64,000 bases of DNA from Gammaproteobacteria bacterium (GCA_029248745.1 JAQWIT010000003.1:248001-312000); one strand, 5' to 3'; shown: positions 41,772 through 53,263, counted from the first letter of the stretch. A program made the numbers and translations. The notes: generated by a model from the letters alone, not told the origin.

Positions 41772-43043
41772 ATGTCAACCAATAATAGCACGCGTTTTGT
41801 CAGTCGTCTTACTAGAGATACGGTGGCACTGATTTTAGCGGGGGGGCGAGGCTCGAGGCTGAAGCAATTAACAGATTGGCGAGCGAAACCGGCAGTACCG
41901 TTTGGTGGCAAATTTAGAATCATCGATTTCCCATTATCAAATTGTATTAATTCCGGTATTCGGCGTGTTGGAATACTCACGCAATACAAATCACATTCAC
42001 TTATCAGACATGTACAACAAGGATGGGGCTTCATGCGTGGCGAACTTGGTGAGTTTGTAGAGCTTCTACCAGCATCTCAGCAAACAGCACAAGAAGGTTG
42101 GTATGCAGGCACGGCTGATGCTGTTTATCAAAATGTGGATATCTTACGCACGCATGGGCCAAAGTATGTTGTTATTTTGGCAGGCGACCATATTTATAAA
42201 ATGGATTATGGTGACATGCTAGCTGCACACGTAGAAAAACAAGCGGACATGACAATTGGCTGTCTGCAAGTACCGGTAGAAGAAGCCAGAGCATTCGGTG
42301 TCATGTCGGTAGATGAATCATTAGGGGTTAAACGGTTTGATGAAAAACCGGACTCTCCTAATGCGATTCCGGGAAAAGAAGGCATTGCACTGGCATCAAT
42401 GGGTATTTATGTATTCAGCGCTGATTTCTTATACGACCAATTAATCAAAGATGCAGCCAATAGCGATTCGACGCATGATTTCGGCCACGATATTATTCCA
42501 AAGCTAATTGAAAGCCATAAAGTGGTGGCATTCCCTTATAAAGACGTGCAAGGCAATGATCCTGGTCACTGGCGAGATGTAGGAACAATAGATGCTTTTT
42601 GGGCGGCTAACTTAGAATTAATTGGTATTACACCCGAATTGAATTTATATGACGACGATTGGCCAATTTGGACTTATCAAGCTCAACAACCCCCCGCTAA
42701 ATTTGTTTTCGATGATGATGGACGACGGGGAACTGCCGTCGATTCGATGGTATCAGGTGGCTGTTTAATTTCTGGCTCAACAGTCAGACACAGTGTCCTA
42801 TTCTCAAATGTAAAAGTACACAGTTATGCAGTTGTCGAAAACTCGGTTGTTTTGCCTAACGTCAGTATTGGGCGCAATTGTCGCTTAAATAAAGTGGTTT
42901 TAGACAAAGGGTGTGATTTACCACCTGATACAGTCATCGGCGAAGATCCAGTCGAAGACGCTAAGAAATATGAAATCTCACCAAATGGTGTTGTGCTTGT
43001 TACACCAGAAATGCTGGGTCAAACCAATAAACATGTCAGATAA
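41772..43043 (+). CDS. glgC: Glucose-1-phosphate adenylyltransferase
   Basis: GlgC makes ADP-glucose, the committed step of glycogen synthesis. It is 423 residues, with the nucleotidyltransferase motif [45 protein letters not shown], and [13 protein letters not shown] left-handed beta-helix domain ends the protein. It overlaps the downstream GH57 gene by 11 bp, so the two products are translationally linked. Confidence 0.97.
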   Translation: MSTNNSTRFVSRLTRDTVALILAGGRGSRLKQLTDWRAKPAVPFGGKFRIIDFPLSNCINSGIRRVGILTQYKSHSLIRHVQQGWGFMRGELGEFVELLPASQQTAQEGWYAGTADAVYQNVDILRTHGPKYVVILAGDHIYKMDYGDMLAAHVEKQADMTIGCLQVPVEEARAFGVMSVDESLGVKRFDEKPDSPNAIPGKEGIALASMGIYVFSADFLYDQLIKDAANSDSTHDFGHDIIPKLIESHKVVAFPYKDVQGNDPGHWRDVGTIDAFWAANLELIGITPELNLYDDDWPIWTYQAQQPPAKFVFDDDGRRGTAVDSMVSGGCLISGSTVRHSVLFSNVKVHSYAVVENSVVLPNVSIGRNCRLNKVVLDKGCDLPPDTVIGEDPVEDAKKYEISPNGVVLVTPEMLGQTNKHVR

Positions 43044-44715
43044 ATTAAAAGTCGTCCTATGCTGGCACATGCATCAGCCACAATACAGCGAGCCATTAGG
43101 GGGGATGTATCAGTTACCTTGGACATACCTCCATGCAATAAAAGACTATGTAGATATGGCATGGCATTTAGAAAATATTCCCAATGCCAAAGCTGTTGTG
43201 AATTTTTCACCAATATTAATTGAACAAATAGCCGATTACGATGAACAGCTAAAGTCGCGTTTTAAAGGGACGGGTCGTTTAAAAGACCCTTTGCTAATCG
43301 CGTTAGACTCACCGATACAACCCGTTCACATTGAAGAACGCAAAACATTAATTTTGGCGTGTTTACGGGCGAATGATGAAAAGCTAATTGCACCCTTCCC
43401 TCATTTTGCAAAATTGGCCACGATGGCGCGCGAGTTATTGGATCAAAGTGATCGCTTAGCTTATGTTAACGACCAATTTATGATCGATTTATTGGTTTGG
43501 TACCATCTGGCATGGATGGGAGAATCAGTTAGACGTAGCGATATCCGTATTCAAGCGATGATGAAAAAAGGCAAGCATTTTGATTTTCATGATCGCAGGC
43601 ATTTAATGACAGTCATTGGTGAGTTATTAGATAACCTCATTCCACGTTACCGTCGTTTAGCTGAATCAGGTCGGGTTGAATTGTCTCTTACACCTTATGC
43701 TCATCCGATTGTACCGTTATTGTTAGATATCAATTCAGCCTCAGAAGCGATGCCTGATGTCGGGTTACCGGAGATTGCGAGCTATCCAGGTGGTGAAGAA
43801 CGTGCACATTGGCATATGGATGAAAGCTTACGTGTTTTCGAATCCTTTTTTGGATTTAAGCCAAAAGGGTGTTGGCCATCAGAAGGGGCTGTATCAGCAG
43901 ATACATTAAAACTGGTTGGTCAACATGGCTTCAAATGGGCTGCGACGGGTGAAAATGTACTTCGAAACAGCCTTAGCAAATCTGATATGGCAGATGCCAA
44001 CATCCATAAACCATACAAACTAATTGAAGAAGGACCTGCTTGCTTTTTCCGAGATGATGGTTTATCAGATTTAATTGGCTTTAACTACACAACGTGGTCA
44101 GCAGAAGATGCCGTATCAGACTTTATTAATCACTTAACTACAATTAAAGTAGAAACAGAGGGCGATAAAGATCGGGTGGTCTCTATCATCTTAGATGGTG
44201 AAAATGCATGGGAATACTACTCTTATAATGGCTATTATTTCTTACAAGGTTTATATCAACAACTGGCCGATCATCCAGAACTCGAATTAACGACTTTTTC
44301 AGATTGTTTAGCGCAAAATGTTGTTGCAAGTGCATTACCTGAATTAGTAGCAGGCAGTTGGGTCTACGGTAGTTTTTCTACTTGGATTGGTGACCCAGAT
44401 AAAAATAGGGGTTGGGACCTGTTAAGTCAGGCAAAAAAGACATTTGATCGTGTGGTAACTGAGCGGACTTTTGATGCTGATACCATGACTGCTTTATTAC
44501 GCCAACTGGCTATATGTGAAGGATCAGATTGGTTTTGGTGGTTTGGTGATTACAATTCAGGCGATAGTGTGAGCGATTTTGAGCGTTTATTCAGATTACA
44601 TTTATCAAATTTATATCAAATGTTAGGCGAAGAAGTGCCACAAGTATTATCAGAAGTTGTTTCACATGGTGGAGTGGGTATTGAACAAGGTGGTACGATG
44701 CGGCGTGGGGGATAA
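43033..44715 (+). CDS. Glycoside hydrolase family 57 protein
   Basis: GH57 enzymes act on alpha-glucans as amylases, glucanotransferases or branching enzymes. The start at 43033 ([18 protein letters not shown]) lies inside glgC; a longer frame from 42913 is an overlap artefact. The 560 residues hold the GH57 landmarks HMHQP, the nucleophile segment [10 protein letters not shown] and the acid segment [11 protein letters not shown]. It ends one base before the malQ GTG. The exact reaction is not decidable from motifs; its place suggests glycogen remodelling. Confidence 0.88.
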   Translation: MSDKLKVVLCWHMHQPQYSEPLGGMYQLPWTYLHAIKDYVDMAWHLENIPNAKAVVNFSPILIEQIADYDEQLKSRFKGTGRLKDPLLIALDSPIQPVHIEERKTLILACLRANDEKLIAPFPHFAKLATMARELLDQSDRLAYVNDQFMIDLLVWYHLAWMGESVRRSDIRIQAMMKKGKHFDFHDRRHLMTVIGELLDNLIPRYRRLAESGRVELSLTPYAHPIVPLLLDINSASEAMPDVGLPEIASYPGGEERAHWHMDESLRVFESFFGFKPKGCWPSEGAVSADTLKLVGQHGFKWAATGENVLRNSLSKSDMADANIHKPYKLIEEGPACFFRDDGLSDLIGFNYTTWSAEDAVSDFINHLTTIKVETEGDKDRVVSIILDGENAWEYYSYNGYYFLQGLYQQLADHPELELTTFSDCLAQNVVASALPELVAGSWVYGSFSTWIGDPDKNRGWDLLSQAKKTFDRVVTERTFDADTMTALLRQLAICEGSDWFWWFGDYNSGDSVSDFERLFRLHLSNLYQMLGEEVPQVLSEVVSHGGVGIEQGGTMRRGG

Positions 44716-46164
44716 GTGAGCCAGCAAGCAGCTGTTTTTAACCGACGAAGAGGCGGAGTACTATTACATATTACGAGTTTGCCAACAGGGACAATTGGCA
44801 GTGATGCCTACCGTTTTGTTGATTTCTTAAATCAAGCGGGTATGACCATTTGGCAAATGTTGCCACTCGGGCCAACGCATGGCGATAAATCCCCTTATCA
44901 ATGCTTATCGGCACATGCTGCGAATAATGCGCTTATCTGTACCGAACAATTGCATGCACAGGATTGGATAAAGCGACCGTTGCCTGAAAATGATATCAGA
45001 AGTATGTTGAAGGCAGCTTATCAGCAATTTGAACAGCATGCCTCTGAAGCCGAAAAAAGCGCGTTTGGCTTATTTTGTCAGCAACACCAAAATTGGTTAC
45101 AGGATTATGTCTTATTTTGTGAAATTCGAGAATCACAAGAAAACAAGGCTTGGTTTGATTGGCCAATAACATTACGTGATCGCGAGCAAATAGCGCTCTA
45201 TGACTTTGAACTTGAGCATCTAAGCGCTTTGAGCATTAGAAAGTTCGAACAATTTATATTTTCTAACCAATGGCAGGATTTAAAACAATATGCCAATGAT
45301 AAAGACGTTCTCCTTTTTGGCGACATGCCTATTTTTGTTGCACATGATAGTGCTGATGTTTGGGCGAATAGACATCTCTTCACATTAGATGAGTTAGGGC
45401 AAGCCACACGCGTTGCAGGTGTTCCGCCAGATTGTTTCTCAGAAACGGGGCAACGTTGGGGTAATCCACTTTATGAATGGTCAAAACACCAAACAGAAGA
45501 TTATCAATGGTGGCAAGATAGATTAAACACGCAACTCGCCTTATTCGATTTGATTCGAATAGACCATTTCAGAGGGTTTGAAGCCTGTTGGGAAATTCCA
45601 GCCAGTTGTGAAACAGCCATTGATGGACAATGGGTCGCTGCGCCTGGCGAGGCATTATTCGATAAAATGCAGACTGTCTTTGGTGATTTACCCTTGATCG
45701 CAGAGGATTTAGGTATTATCACGCCAGAAGTAACGGCATTAAAAGAGAAATATGCCATGCCTGGTATGAAAATATTGCAGTTCGCTTTTGGCGGCGGTGC
45801 TGATAATCCTTATTTACCACATCACCATGAAACGGACTCAATCGCTTACACGGGAACACATGATAACAACACTACCCTAGGTTGGTATCACACATTAGAT
45901 GAGCAGACAAAAGCGCATATGACGGATTACTTTGGACATCAGGATGAAGATGTTGTCTGGCAATTAAATCGCACTGCGTTACAATCAATTGCACAGCTAG
46001 CCATCTTGCCTATGCAGGATATTTTAGCCCTGGATGGTGAACACAGAATGAACGTTCCTGGTACAACCGAAGACAATTGGCTATGGTCCTTCCAATGGGA
46101 CTGGTTACAACAGGGTTGTCATGAACGCTTAAGACATTTAAATGAACTATACGGACGATCGTAA
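44716..46164 (+). CDS. malQ: 4-alpha-glucanotransferase (GH77)
   Basis: MalQ transfers maltodextrin segments between chains. The 482-residue, plant-DPE1-like short form shows GVLLHITSLPTGTIGSDAYR, the catalytic-Asp region RIDHFRGFEACWEIP, PLIAEDLGIITPEV (Glu) and AYTGTHDNNTTLGWY. It starts with GTG directly after the GH57 stop and completes the glgC-GH57-malQ operon. gcvH begins 1 bp after its stop. Confidence 0.95.
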   Translation: MSQQAAVFNRRRGGVLLHITSLPTGTIGSDAYRFVDFLNQAGMTIWQMLPLGPTHGDKSPYQCLSAHAANNALICTEQLHAQDWIKRPLPENDIRSMLKAAYQQFEQHASEAEKSAFGLFCQQHQNWLQDYVLFCEIRESQENKAWFDWPITLRDREQIALYDFELEHLSALSIRKFEQFIFSNQWQDLKQYANDKDVLLFGDMPIFVAHDSADVWANRHLFTLDELGQATRVAGVPPDCFSETGQRWGNPLYEWSKHQTEDYQWWQDRLNTQLALFDLIRIDHFRGFEACWEIPASCETAIDGQWVAAPGEALFDKMQTVFGDLPLIAEDLGIITPEVTALKEKYAMPGMKILQFAFGGGADNPYLPHHHETDSIAYTGTHDNNTTLGWYHTLDEQTKAHMTDYFGHQDEDVVWQLNRTALQSIAQLAILPMQDILALDGEHRMNVPGTTEDNWLWSFQWDWLQQGCHERLRHLNELYGRS

Positions 46165-46165
46165 T

Positions 46166-46549
46166 ATGGCAAATTCTGAACAATTAAAATATGCAAAATC
46201 ACATGAATGGGTACGAGTTGAGGATAATGGCGACTTAACCATTGGTATTACAGAACATGCCCAGGATCAATTAGGCGATGTTGTGTTTGCAGATTTACCT
46301 GCAGTTGGACAGAGCTTGGCTGCACAACAAACCTGTATGTTACTCGAGTCAGTTAAAGCGGCATCAGATATTTATATGCCAGTTTCGGGCAAAATTATTG
46401 CTGTTAATGCAGCGCTAGAGGATGCCCCAGAGAATATTAATGAAGCGCCTTATAGCGATGGCTGGTTATTTAAAATAGCACCGGATGATATAGCAGATAT
46501 TGAGGGGTTATTATCTCTCAGTGAATATGATGCATCACTGGACGAATGA
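46166..46549 (+). CDS. gcvH: Glycine cleavage system H protein
   Basis: GcvH carries the lipoyl arm of the glycine cleavage system. The ATG at 46166 (MANSEQLKYAKSHEW) gives 127 residues, near the usual length; a start at 46142 inside malQ is unlikely. The lipoylated lysine is K64 in LLESVKAASD. It lies apart from gcvT and gcvP, which are not in the window. It is functionally linked to glyA (60.5 kb) through one-carbon metabolism. Confidence 0.95.
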   Translation: MANSEQLKYAKSHEWVRVEDNGDLTIGITEHAQDQLGDVVFADLPAVGQSLAAQQTCMLLESVKAASDIYMPVSGKIIAVNAALEDAPENINEAPYSDGWLFKIAPDDIADIEGLLSLSEYDASLDE

Positions 46550-46553
46550 AATA

Positions 46554-47654
46554 TTACGCTGAATGAATACTGCCTAAAATGACAGCATGTTTTGCACCCG
46601 TCACAGAAGGCAAATTACCGGTTTTTTGATTCATCGTGCGATAAGCTAACCAAGCAAATGCTGCAGCTTCAACCCAGTTTGGGTCAAGGCCTAACGCTGC
46701 TGTACTAGAGACAGCGACATTACCTAATTGCGATGCTAAAGTCTGAGTCAATTGGTCATTATGAACACCACCACCACAAATATAAACGGTTTGAGGCGTA
46801 TATTGTTTAACACTATTAGCAATAGAGAAGGCGGTAAACGCGTTTAAAGTCGCTTGAACATCAATAGCAGCAATGTTTTCTCCGAATTGTGCCAGCTGCT
46901 TTTCTAGCCAACCTATATTAAAATATTCACGCCCCGTACTTTTAGGAATTGTCTGGCTAAAATAAGGGTCGCTAAGCATTTTCATTAATAACACGTCATT
47001 AATTTGGCCATTCGAAGCCCAATTACCATTCTGGTCATAAGCCTGACCTAATTGCTGATATATCCATGCATCCATCAGACCATTGCCAGGGCCAGTATCA
47101 AAACCAATCACCTCTTGCTTGGGATTAAGTATTGTTACGTTGGCAATACCACCGATATTTAAAATAACATTCGTTCGTTCTGGCGTTGAAAACAAAGCCT
47201 GATGAAAGGCAGGAACAAGCGGAGCACCTTGACCTAAAGCAGCAATATCACGCTGACGAAAGTCAGAGACAGTTGTAATTTGAGTGATTTCCGCAATCAC
47301 ATTAGCATTGCCAATTTGCAGACTAAAAGGTAGTTCACCGTCAGGACAATGATAGATAGTCTGGCCGTGACTACCTATGGCAATAATCTCACCAGTTTGT
47401 ATATCAGTTTGTGATAATTGTGTATTGATCGCATGGCCAATGAATTGGCCTAATGCAACGTCAAGCTCACCAAAGTTCTTTAGGTGACAATGACTGTCGT
47501 TAATTAAACGTTTTAAAAGCAAATGTAATGAAGAAGGAAAGTTGAAAGTTGTTGCTGAGATAACAGTACAATCAGCATCTTTTTTAATATCAACAATAGC
47601 AATATCAACGCCATCAAGGCTAGTGCCAGACATGATTCCAATATAATAGGCCAT
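46554..47654 (-). CDS. anmK: Anhydro-N-acetylmuramic acid kinase
   Basis: AnmK phosphorylates 1,6-anhydro-MurNAc recycled from peptidoglycan, opening the anhydro ring. The 366 residues begin with the ATP-binding GIMSGTSLDGVDIAIVDI. They also contain GSHGQTIYHCP, NIGGIANVTIL, GFDTGPGNGLMDAW and YICGGGVHNDQLT. It is downstream of an M23 endopeptidase gene, an arrangement seen beside tyrS in many gammaproteobacteria. Confidence 0.96.
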   Translation of the reverse strand: MAYYIGIMSGTSLDGVDIAIVDIKKDADCTVISATTFNFPSSLHLLLKRLINDSHCHLKNFGELDVALGQFIGHAINTQLSQTDIQTGEIIAIGSHGQTIYHCPDGELPFSLQIGNANVIAEITQITTVSDFRQRDIAALGQGAPLVPAFHQALFSTPERTNVILNIGGIANVTILNPKQEVIGFDTGPGNGLMDAWIYQQLGQAYDQNGNWASNGQINDVLLMKMLSDPYFSQTIPKSTGREYFNIGWLEKQLAQFGENIAAIDVQATLNAFTAFSIANSVKQYTPQTVYICGGGVHNDQLTQTLASQLGNVAVSSTAALGLDPNWVEAAAFAWLAYRTMNQKTGNLPSVTGAKHAVILGSIHSA

Positions 47655-47663
47655 AACTAATGC

Positions 47664-49142
47664 CTAATCATTATCATTTTGTACAACGGCGGTATCTTGT
47701 AGTACATTTAACTGAGCAAGGAGAGGCGCAGCTTGCTCTTTAAATTCTGCCCGGTACTTTTTAGGTAAAGGTTCTGCCTTGGGTAAAGCAACGGTAAGCG
47801 GATTACGGTGAACACCATTGACACGAAATTCGTAGTGTAAATGGGGGCCTGTAGCCAAACCACTACTGCCAATATAACCGATGGTTTGTCCCTGCCTAAC
47901 ACGTTGCCCAGTTCGCAAGCCTTTCTTATAACGAGACATATGTGCGTAGAGTGTTGTGTACTTACCGCCATGTGACAAAATAACCGTGCGGCCATAGCCA
48001 CCTTTCCTACCTTTAAATGCCACTTTACCATCACCGGTTGCTAAAATAGGTGTGCCGGTTCTAGCAGCATAATCGACACCTCGATGAGGACGGTTAGTCT
48101 TTAAAACTGGGTGTTTTCGATTAGGATTAAAGCGAGAGCTGATTCTAGATAATGGCACAGGCGTTCGTGTAAAAGTTTTACGCATACTATGGCCTTCAGG
48201 GGAATAATACTGGCCTCGGCCTTCAGCATCAGAAAAGCGAACCGCACGAAAAGTTTTACTCCTGTTAGTGAACTCAGCAGCTAAGATTTCACCATCAGCA
48301 ATTTTTTCACCGTCTAGATAATGTTCACCGTAAATAAGTTTAAAGTGGTCGCCTTTGCGTAAGTCGAGAGCAAAATCAATATCCCAACCAAAAATATAAG
48401 CCATCTCCATAATGACTTTATCTGATAAGCCGGCTGTTAAGCCAGAAAGGAATAAGGAGTTTTCAATTTCTCCTGTGACATGTTGTTGCTTAACATCGAC
48501 ATCGCGAGTTTCCATTTTTGCTTCATAACTTTCTTCGAGCTTATTAATATAAAACGTGTTTAAAGGATCTAAGACGATTTTCAATGCTTCAAGTGATTTA
48601 GCTTCTTCATTTGGTAGAGTACCAAAATGAATGATTTGTCCTGGTTTGAGATTAAGTAAGGGTTTTATATCTGATTTATCAAGTTGTGTGACGTTATAAA
48701 CATCTCTTGCTGTTAATCCAACACGAGGGAAAATCAGTGATAAATTATCGCCCGACTTCACTGTGATTTCTTCCCAGTTCAATTCAACATCATTAGTTGC
48801 TTCATTGGGTTCATCTACCAATAGTAATGGTCCTTGAATTACAATTTCCGCTTCAACTTCAGAGGGCAATTCAGATAATTCTGAACTGATAAGTGGGACT
48901 GTAGTGTTGACAGGTAAACTTGTTCTAACCTGTTCAGCAGCTGGTAACCCAGGTAAATCGATAACGTTAGATTGTAAGGAAGGAGTTTGTTGATCATCAG
49001 AAGTGATGAAACTCGTCAATGAAAAAATGAGTATCCCTAATACGAAAAAAAAGGCGATATAACGGTAACGAGAGAAATAATTCGCTTTATCTGAAAAGAG
49101 GGCATGGTGCTTAGAGGGCCGGACTAGTCGGTTTCGTTTCAT
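47664..49142 (-). CDS. M23 family peptidoglycan endopeptidase (MepM-like)
   Basis: This is a membrane-anchored murein hydrolase that probably cuts peptide cross-links. The ATG at 49142 gives MKRNRLVRPSKHHAL, then a membrane helix (about residues 29-46). An OapA/LysM-like region follows (ITVKSGDNLSLIFPRVGL), then the M23 domain with NRPHRGVDYAARTGTP (His and Asp zinc ligands) and GLATGPHLHYEFRVNG (HLH). A start at 49244 would add 34 residues and crowd the divergent tyrS promoter. anmK follows after 9 bp. Confidence 0.92.
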   Translation of the reverse strand: MKRNRLVRPSKHHALFSDKANYFSRYRYIAFFFVLGILIFSLTSFITSDDQQTPSLQSNVIDLPGLPAAEQVRTSLPVNTTVPLISSELSELPSEVEAEIVIQGPLLLVDEPNEATNDVELNWEEITVKSGDNLSLIFPRVGLTARDVYNVTQLDKSDIKPLLNLKPGQIIHFGTLPNEEAKSLEALKIVLDPLNTFYINKLEESYEAKMETRDVDVKQQHVTGEIENSLFLSGLTAGLSDKVIMEMAYIFGWDIDFALDLRKGDHFKLIYGEHYLDGEKIADGEILAAEFTNRSKTFRAVRFSDAEGRGQYYSPEGHSMRKTFTRTPVPLSRISSRFNPNRKHPVLKTNRPHRGVDYAARTGTPILATGDGKVAFKGRKGGYGRTVILSHGGKYTTLYAHMSRYKKGLRTGQRVRQGQTIGYIGSSGLATGPHLHYEFRVNGVHRNPLTVALPKAEPLPKKYRAEFKEQAAPLLAQLNVLQDTAVVQNDND

Positions 49143-49270
49143 CAAAAACTCTAAATTTGGTGCATAATTAGCGTCATATTCTCTCAGTATTTCTAACTTA
49201 ATGGAAGTCCCCATTCCGTTAGTGTGTGATACCATTCGCGCCATAGAATGTTCAAACTTGGAGATAAGGC

Positions 49271-50467
49271 ATGATTCCTGTTCAAATAGCGATGGCAGAA
49301 ATACGTCGTGGAGCGGAAGAAATATTAGTCGAAGCAGAATTGATCGAAAAACTTGAAACTGGACAACCCCTTCGTATTAAGGCTGGTTTTGATCCGACAG
49401 CACCCGATCTCCATTTAGGCCATACAGTACTGATTAATAAATTACGCCAGTTTCAACAAATGGGTCATACGGTCATTTTTTTGATTGGGGATTTTACTGG
49501 CTTGATAGGTGACCCCACAGGTAAGAGTGCAACACGTCCGCCATTGAGTCCTGAAGAAATAGCAGCCAACGCAAAAACCTACAAAGAGCAGGTATTCAAA
49601 ATTCTAGATCCAGCGAAGACAGAAGTGCGTTTCAATTCAGAATGGTTTGCTGATAAAGGCGCTGACTTCATGATTAAATTAGCAGGCCAGTTGAGTGTGG
49701 CTCGTATGCTTGAACGTGATGATTTCAAAAAACGGTTTAAGACGAACCAATCCATCTCAATCCATGAGTTCCTCTACCCGCTCGTGCAAGGCTATGACTC
49801 TGTCGCTTTGAAGGCTGATGTTGAGCTGGGTGGTACTGATCAAAAATTCAACTTATTAATGGGTAGAGAACTTCAAAAAGGTGAAGGCCAAGCAGCACAG
49901 GTAGTGATGATGATGCCATTGTTGGAAGGACTAGATGGCGTTAAGAAAATGTCTAAATCACTAGACAATTATGTCGGTATAACGGAAGCACCTGGCATGA
50001 TGTTTCAAAAAATTGTGTCTATTCCAGATTCATTGATGTGGCGCTGGTATGAGCTACTCTCTTTTAAAACGATTGAAGAGATTGAGGCATTGAAAACTAG
50101 CATCAAAAATGGTGTTAATCCGCGAGATGTGAAGATTGAGCTCGCTAGTGAAATTGTAGCTCGTTTCCATGGTGAGGAAGCCGCAGCCAATGCTCATAAG
50201 GGCGTAGGCAATGTCATTACAACGGGTGAAGTGCCAGAAGGTACACCAGAAGTTGAAGTTGATTTAGAAGGACAAGCTGAACTCGCAATCAGTGCTGTTA
50301 TTAATAAAGCCAACTTAACTGCAAATTCAGCACAAGCCAGAGACATGCTGAAAAATGGCAGTGTAAAAGTAGAATGGGAAGTGGTAGAGCCAACGCTGAA
50401 GCTCACAGCGGGTAAATACTTAATTCAGGCGGGTAAGAAGAAAATTGCCTGGGTACTTCTAAAATAA
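49271..50467 (+). CDS. tyrS: Tyrosyl-tRNA synthetase
   Basis: TyrRS charges tRNA-Tyr. The 398 residues contain the class I motifs HLGH (in [14 protein letters not shown]) and KMSKS (in [14 protein letters not shown]), and a C-terminal S4-like RNA-binding domain ([16 protein letters not shown]). It is the shorter TyrZ-like length class rather than the 424-residue E. coli type. GGAGATAAGG precedes the ATG. It diverges from the M23 endopeptidase-anmK pair. Confidence 0.96.
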   Translation: MIPVQIAMAEIRRGAEEILVEAELIEKLETGQPLRIKAGFDPTAPDLHLGHTVLINKLRQFQQMGHTVIFLIGDFTGLIGDPTGKSATRPPLSPEEIAANAKTYKEQVFKILDPAKTEVRFNSEWFADKGADFMIKLAGQLSVARMLERDDFKKRFKTNQSISIHEFLYPLVQGYDSVALKADVELGGTDQKFNLLMGRELQKGEGQAAQVVMMMPLLEGLDGVKKMSKSLDNYVGITEAPGMMFQKIVSIPDSLMWRWYELLSFKTIEEIEALKTSIKNGVNPRDVKIELASEIVARFHGEEAAANAHKGVGNVITTGEVPEGTPEVEVDLEGQAELAISAVINKANLTANSAQARDMLKNGSVKVEWEVVEPTLKLTAGKYLIQAGKKKIAWVLLK

Positions 50468-50480
50468 AAAGTCTTATAAA

Positions 50481-50725
50481 TTAAAAGAAGCAGTGCTTAC
50501 CAAGATTACCTTTATATTCTATATGGTTGAGTTCACCACGCCACTGCCCATCAAGCGCTTCAATGATGTCTTCGAGTTGATCTTGTTGTGTTGTTAAGGT
50601 TTTTTATCAATATCATAATAACTGTCGTCAGTAATCTGTTCGCCGCGCTACTAATATGCTGGAGAATGTTGAGTATAAGCACTAAATAGAATGGATAAAA
50701 CAATAAAGAATAAATGACGAAACAT
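50481..50725 (-). pseudogene. Broken gene for a small exported protein
   Basis: An excellent ribosome site (AAGGAG, 8 bases before the ATG at 50725) leads into a signal peptide, MFRHLFFIVLSILFSAY. Two consecutive TAG codons follow, then RGEQITDDSYYDIDKK, and a frameshift into TTQQDQLEDIIEALDGQWRG and ELNHIEYKGNLGKHCFF with stop at 50481. The protein would have been about 80 residues. I do not recognise it; the DGQWRGEL segment suggests a small beta-sheet domain. It fills most of the gap between tyrS and rho. Confidence 0.65.
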
Positions 50726-50959
50726 GGATTGCTCCTTGTGATAAAGCCACCTTGATTATGCATATCTTAATACGATTTGGTTTACTGAATAATCATTAAT
50801 GTTAAACAGTCCAAGAATATTTTGGGTTTAGTGTAGATTTCACTTTATTTTATTGTTATATTGTTAGAAATTCTGAAAAACCCCCGTATTAAAGTTAATT
50901 GCACCTATTGCGTGCCCAAATCCAACTATCTCTATAAAAAATCCCATTTTAGGTAATAC
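50726..50959. other. Leader/promoter region of rho
   Basis: No gene. It is AT-rich and ends in a leader with short runs (CCCCC at about 50881, AAAAAA before the start). Long leaders upstream of rho are common because rho regulates its own transcription, but no defined attenuator hairpin was found. Confidence 0.4.
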
Positions 50960-52219
50960 ATGAATCTAACAGATCTAAAGAAGCAGTCCGCTGCTGAATT
51001 GATGGAACTTGCCATCTCAATGAAGCTAGAAGGCCTAGCGCGTAACAGAAAACAAGATTTAATCTTTGCCATTGTGAAAGAACATGCCAAAAATGGCGAT
51101 GATGTTTATACCGAAGGCGCATTAGAGTTATTACCAGATGGTTTTGGTTTTTTAAGATCTCCTGAAGATTCTTATGTTGCTGGTCCAGATGATATTTATG
51201 TTTCACCGAGTCAAATTAGACGCTTTCATCTAAGAACGGGTGATACGCTACGCGGTAAAATTCGGGCACCTAAAGACAGTGAGCGTTATTTTGCGTTAGT
51301 TAAAGTTGATGAAATCAATTTTGAAAAACCAGAAAACACTAAAAACAAAGTCCCATTTGAAAACTTAACACCATTATTCCCTAATGAGCGTTTTACATTA
51401 GAACGGGGAAACGGTAGTACAGAAGATTTAACACCTAGGGTTGTAGACCTAGCAGCACCGATTGGTAAAGGCCAACGTGCTTTGATTGTTGCACCGCCAA
51501 AGACAGGTAAAACCATGATTTTGCAATCTATTGCACAATCAATTGCTGCAAATCACCCAGATAGTTATCTTATTGTTTTACTGATTGATGAACGCCCTGA
51601 AGAAGTCACAGAAATGCAACGATCGGTACAAGGTGAAGTCGTATCAAGTACGTTTGATGAGCCTGCTTCACGCCATGTACAAGTGGCTGAGATGGTGATT
51701 GAAAAAGCTAAGCGCCTAGTTGAACACAAGCATGATGTTGTGATTCTATTAGACTCAATCACCCGTTTAGCAAGGGCCTATAACACCGTAGCACCTTCAT
51801 CAGGTAAAGTACTAACTGGTGGTGTTGATGCTAATGCATTACAACGACCGAAACGCTTCTTTGGTGCAGCACGTAATGTAGAAGAAGGCGGTAGTCTAAG
51901 TATTATCGCAACCGCGTTGGTAGAAACAGGTTCTCGGATGGATGAAGTTATCTTCGAAGAATTCAAAGGTACGGGTAACCAAGAATTACAGCTTGAACGT
52001 AAACTTGCAGATCGTCGTATGTATCCCGCTATCAATGTGACACGTTCTGGTACACGTCGTGAAGAGTTGTTAACCAATGAAGGTGATCTACATAAACTGT
52101 GGGTATTGCGTAAGATCTTGGCACCAATGGAGCCGATCGAAGCAATGGAATTCTTGTTGGATCGTTTGAAGGCGACTAAAACGAATGCTGAATTCTTTGA
52201 TTCGATGAAGCAGGGTTGA
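50960..52219 (+). CDS. rho: Transcription termination factor Rho
   Basis: Rho is the hexameric RNA helicase that ends transcription. It is 419 residues, the E. coli length. The N-terminal RNA-binding domain includes [20 protein letters not shown]. Walker A is [16 protein letters not shown] and Walker B is [16 protein letters not shown]. The Q-loop and R-loop residues lie in [20 protein letters not shown]. It overlaps the miaA start by 4 bp. Confidence 0.98.
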   Translation: MNLTDLKKQSAAELMELAISMKLEGLARNRKQDLIFAIVKEHAKNGDDVYTEGALELLPDGFGFLRSPEDSYVAGPDDIYVSPSQIRRFHLRTGDTLRGKIRAPKDSERYFALVKVDEINFEKPENTKNKVPFENLTPLFPNERFTLERGNGSTEDLTPRVVDLAAPIGKGQRALIVAPPKTGKTMILQSIAQSIAANHPDSYLIVLLIDERPEEVTEMQRSVQGEVVSSTFDEPASRHVQVAEMVIEKAKRLVEHKHDVVILLDSITRLARAYNTVAPSSGKVLTGGVDANALQRPKRFFGAARNVEEGGSLSIIATALVETGSRMDEVIFEEFKGTGNQELQLERKLADRRMYPAINVTRSGTRREELLTNEGDLHKLWVLRKILAPMEPIEAMEFLLDRLKATKTNAEFFDSMKQG

Positions 52220-53175
52220 TCGAACTATACCAAAACAGTTTACCGCCGGCCCTGTTTATCATGGGCCCAACTGCGGCCGGAAAAACCGATCTTGCTTTAA
52301 CGATAGCCGCATCACTTCCTGTAGAAATTATCAGCGTTGATTCTGCGTTAGTCTACCGCGGAATGGATATTGGAACAGCAAAACCTGAACCAGAAGTACT
52401 AGCGCAATTTCCACATCATTTGGTTAACATTATAGAGCCATCTGCACATTACTCGGTAGGTGGCTTTAGGCGTGATGCTTTAGCATTAATGGCTGATATT
52501 ACGCAGCGAGGAAAGATACCACTTCTTGTTGGTGGCACAATGCTATATTTCAAAGCATTGCAAGAGGGTTTAGCTGTTTTACCACAGGCTGATAAAGCGA
52601 TTCGTCAGCATTTAGATGATGAAGTAGAACAGTTCGGTTTAAAATACTTACACGATCGTTTGACGCAAATTGACCCTGTATCAGCCAAGCGTATTCATCC
52701 AAACGATCCGCAACGTCTTCAACGTGCATTAGAAGTTTACGAAATTACAGGCAAGTCTTTGACCGAATTAACGGAAAAGAGCCAATCCGAAATACCTTAC
52801 CGCCTTACTAAGGTTATATTAAGCCCCTTTGACAGAAGCATACTTCACAGTCGTATTGAGAAACGCTATCAAATCATGATGGAAATGGGATTTCTCGATG
52901 AAGTGAAATCTCTCTATGAGCGTGATGATTGTCATGCAGACCTACCGTCTATCAGAGCTGCTGGCTATCGTCAGGTGTGGCAACACTTAGCAGGCGATCA
53001 TGATTTAGATACATCTATTGAAAAGGCAGTTATAGCGACCAGACAAATGGCTAAAAGGCAGCTGACGTGGTTAAGGGCGCAGGATGATACAACCTGGTTT
53101 GATACCAGTGAAGGGTTACCAATTTCACAAATTATGTCCCTTTTATTAGACCGAATTCCTGAATTAAGGAATTAA
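52216..53175 (+). CDS. miaA: tRNA dimethylallyltransferase
   Basis: MiaA adds the isopentenyl group to A37 of tRNAs reading UNN codons. The 319 residues contain the P-loop [45 protein letters not shown] and [14 protein letters not shown]. It appears to start with TTG at 52216, within the rho stop (TTGA); no other start fits the N-terminus, so coupling to rho is likely. It precedes hfq, as in most gammaproteobacteria. Confidence 0.94.
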   Translation: MIELYQNSLPPALFIMGPTAAGKTDLALTIAASLPVEIISVDSALVYRGMDIGTAKPEPEVLAQFPHHLVNIIEPSAHYSVGGFRRDALALMADITQRGKIPLLVGGTMLYFKALQEGLAVLPQADKAIRQHLDDEVEQFGLKYLHDRLTQIDPVSAKRIHPNDPQRLQRALEVYEITGKSLTELTEKSQSEIPYRLTKVILSPFDRSILHSRIEKRYQIMMEMGFLDEVKSLYERDDCHADLPSIRAAGYRQVWQHLAGDHDLDTSIEKAVIATRQMAKRQLTWLRAQDDTTWFDTSEGLPISQIMSLLLDRIPELRN

Positions 53176-53178
53176 AGC

Positions 53179-53206
53179 TTGACGATTTATTTTGTCTACC
53201 TAGAAT
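53179..53206 (+). promoter_or_regulatory. Sigma-70 promoter of hfq
   Basis: TTGACG (53179-53184) and TAGAAT (53201-53206) are spaced by 16 bases, about 60 bases before the hfq ATG. An internal promoter for hfq between miaA and hfq is typical. Confidence 0.55.
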
Positions 53207-53263
53207 AAGTGATAGGCCCTACCTTTCATATGGGTTAATAAGAACAACAGCTCGGAGAGAAAG

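Noticed and set aside
42913-43032. Longer N-terminus of the GH57 protein inside glgC
   Set aside because: Those codons are another frame of glgC; the family start HMHQP context begins at 43033.
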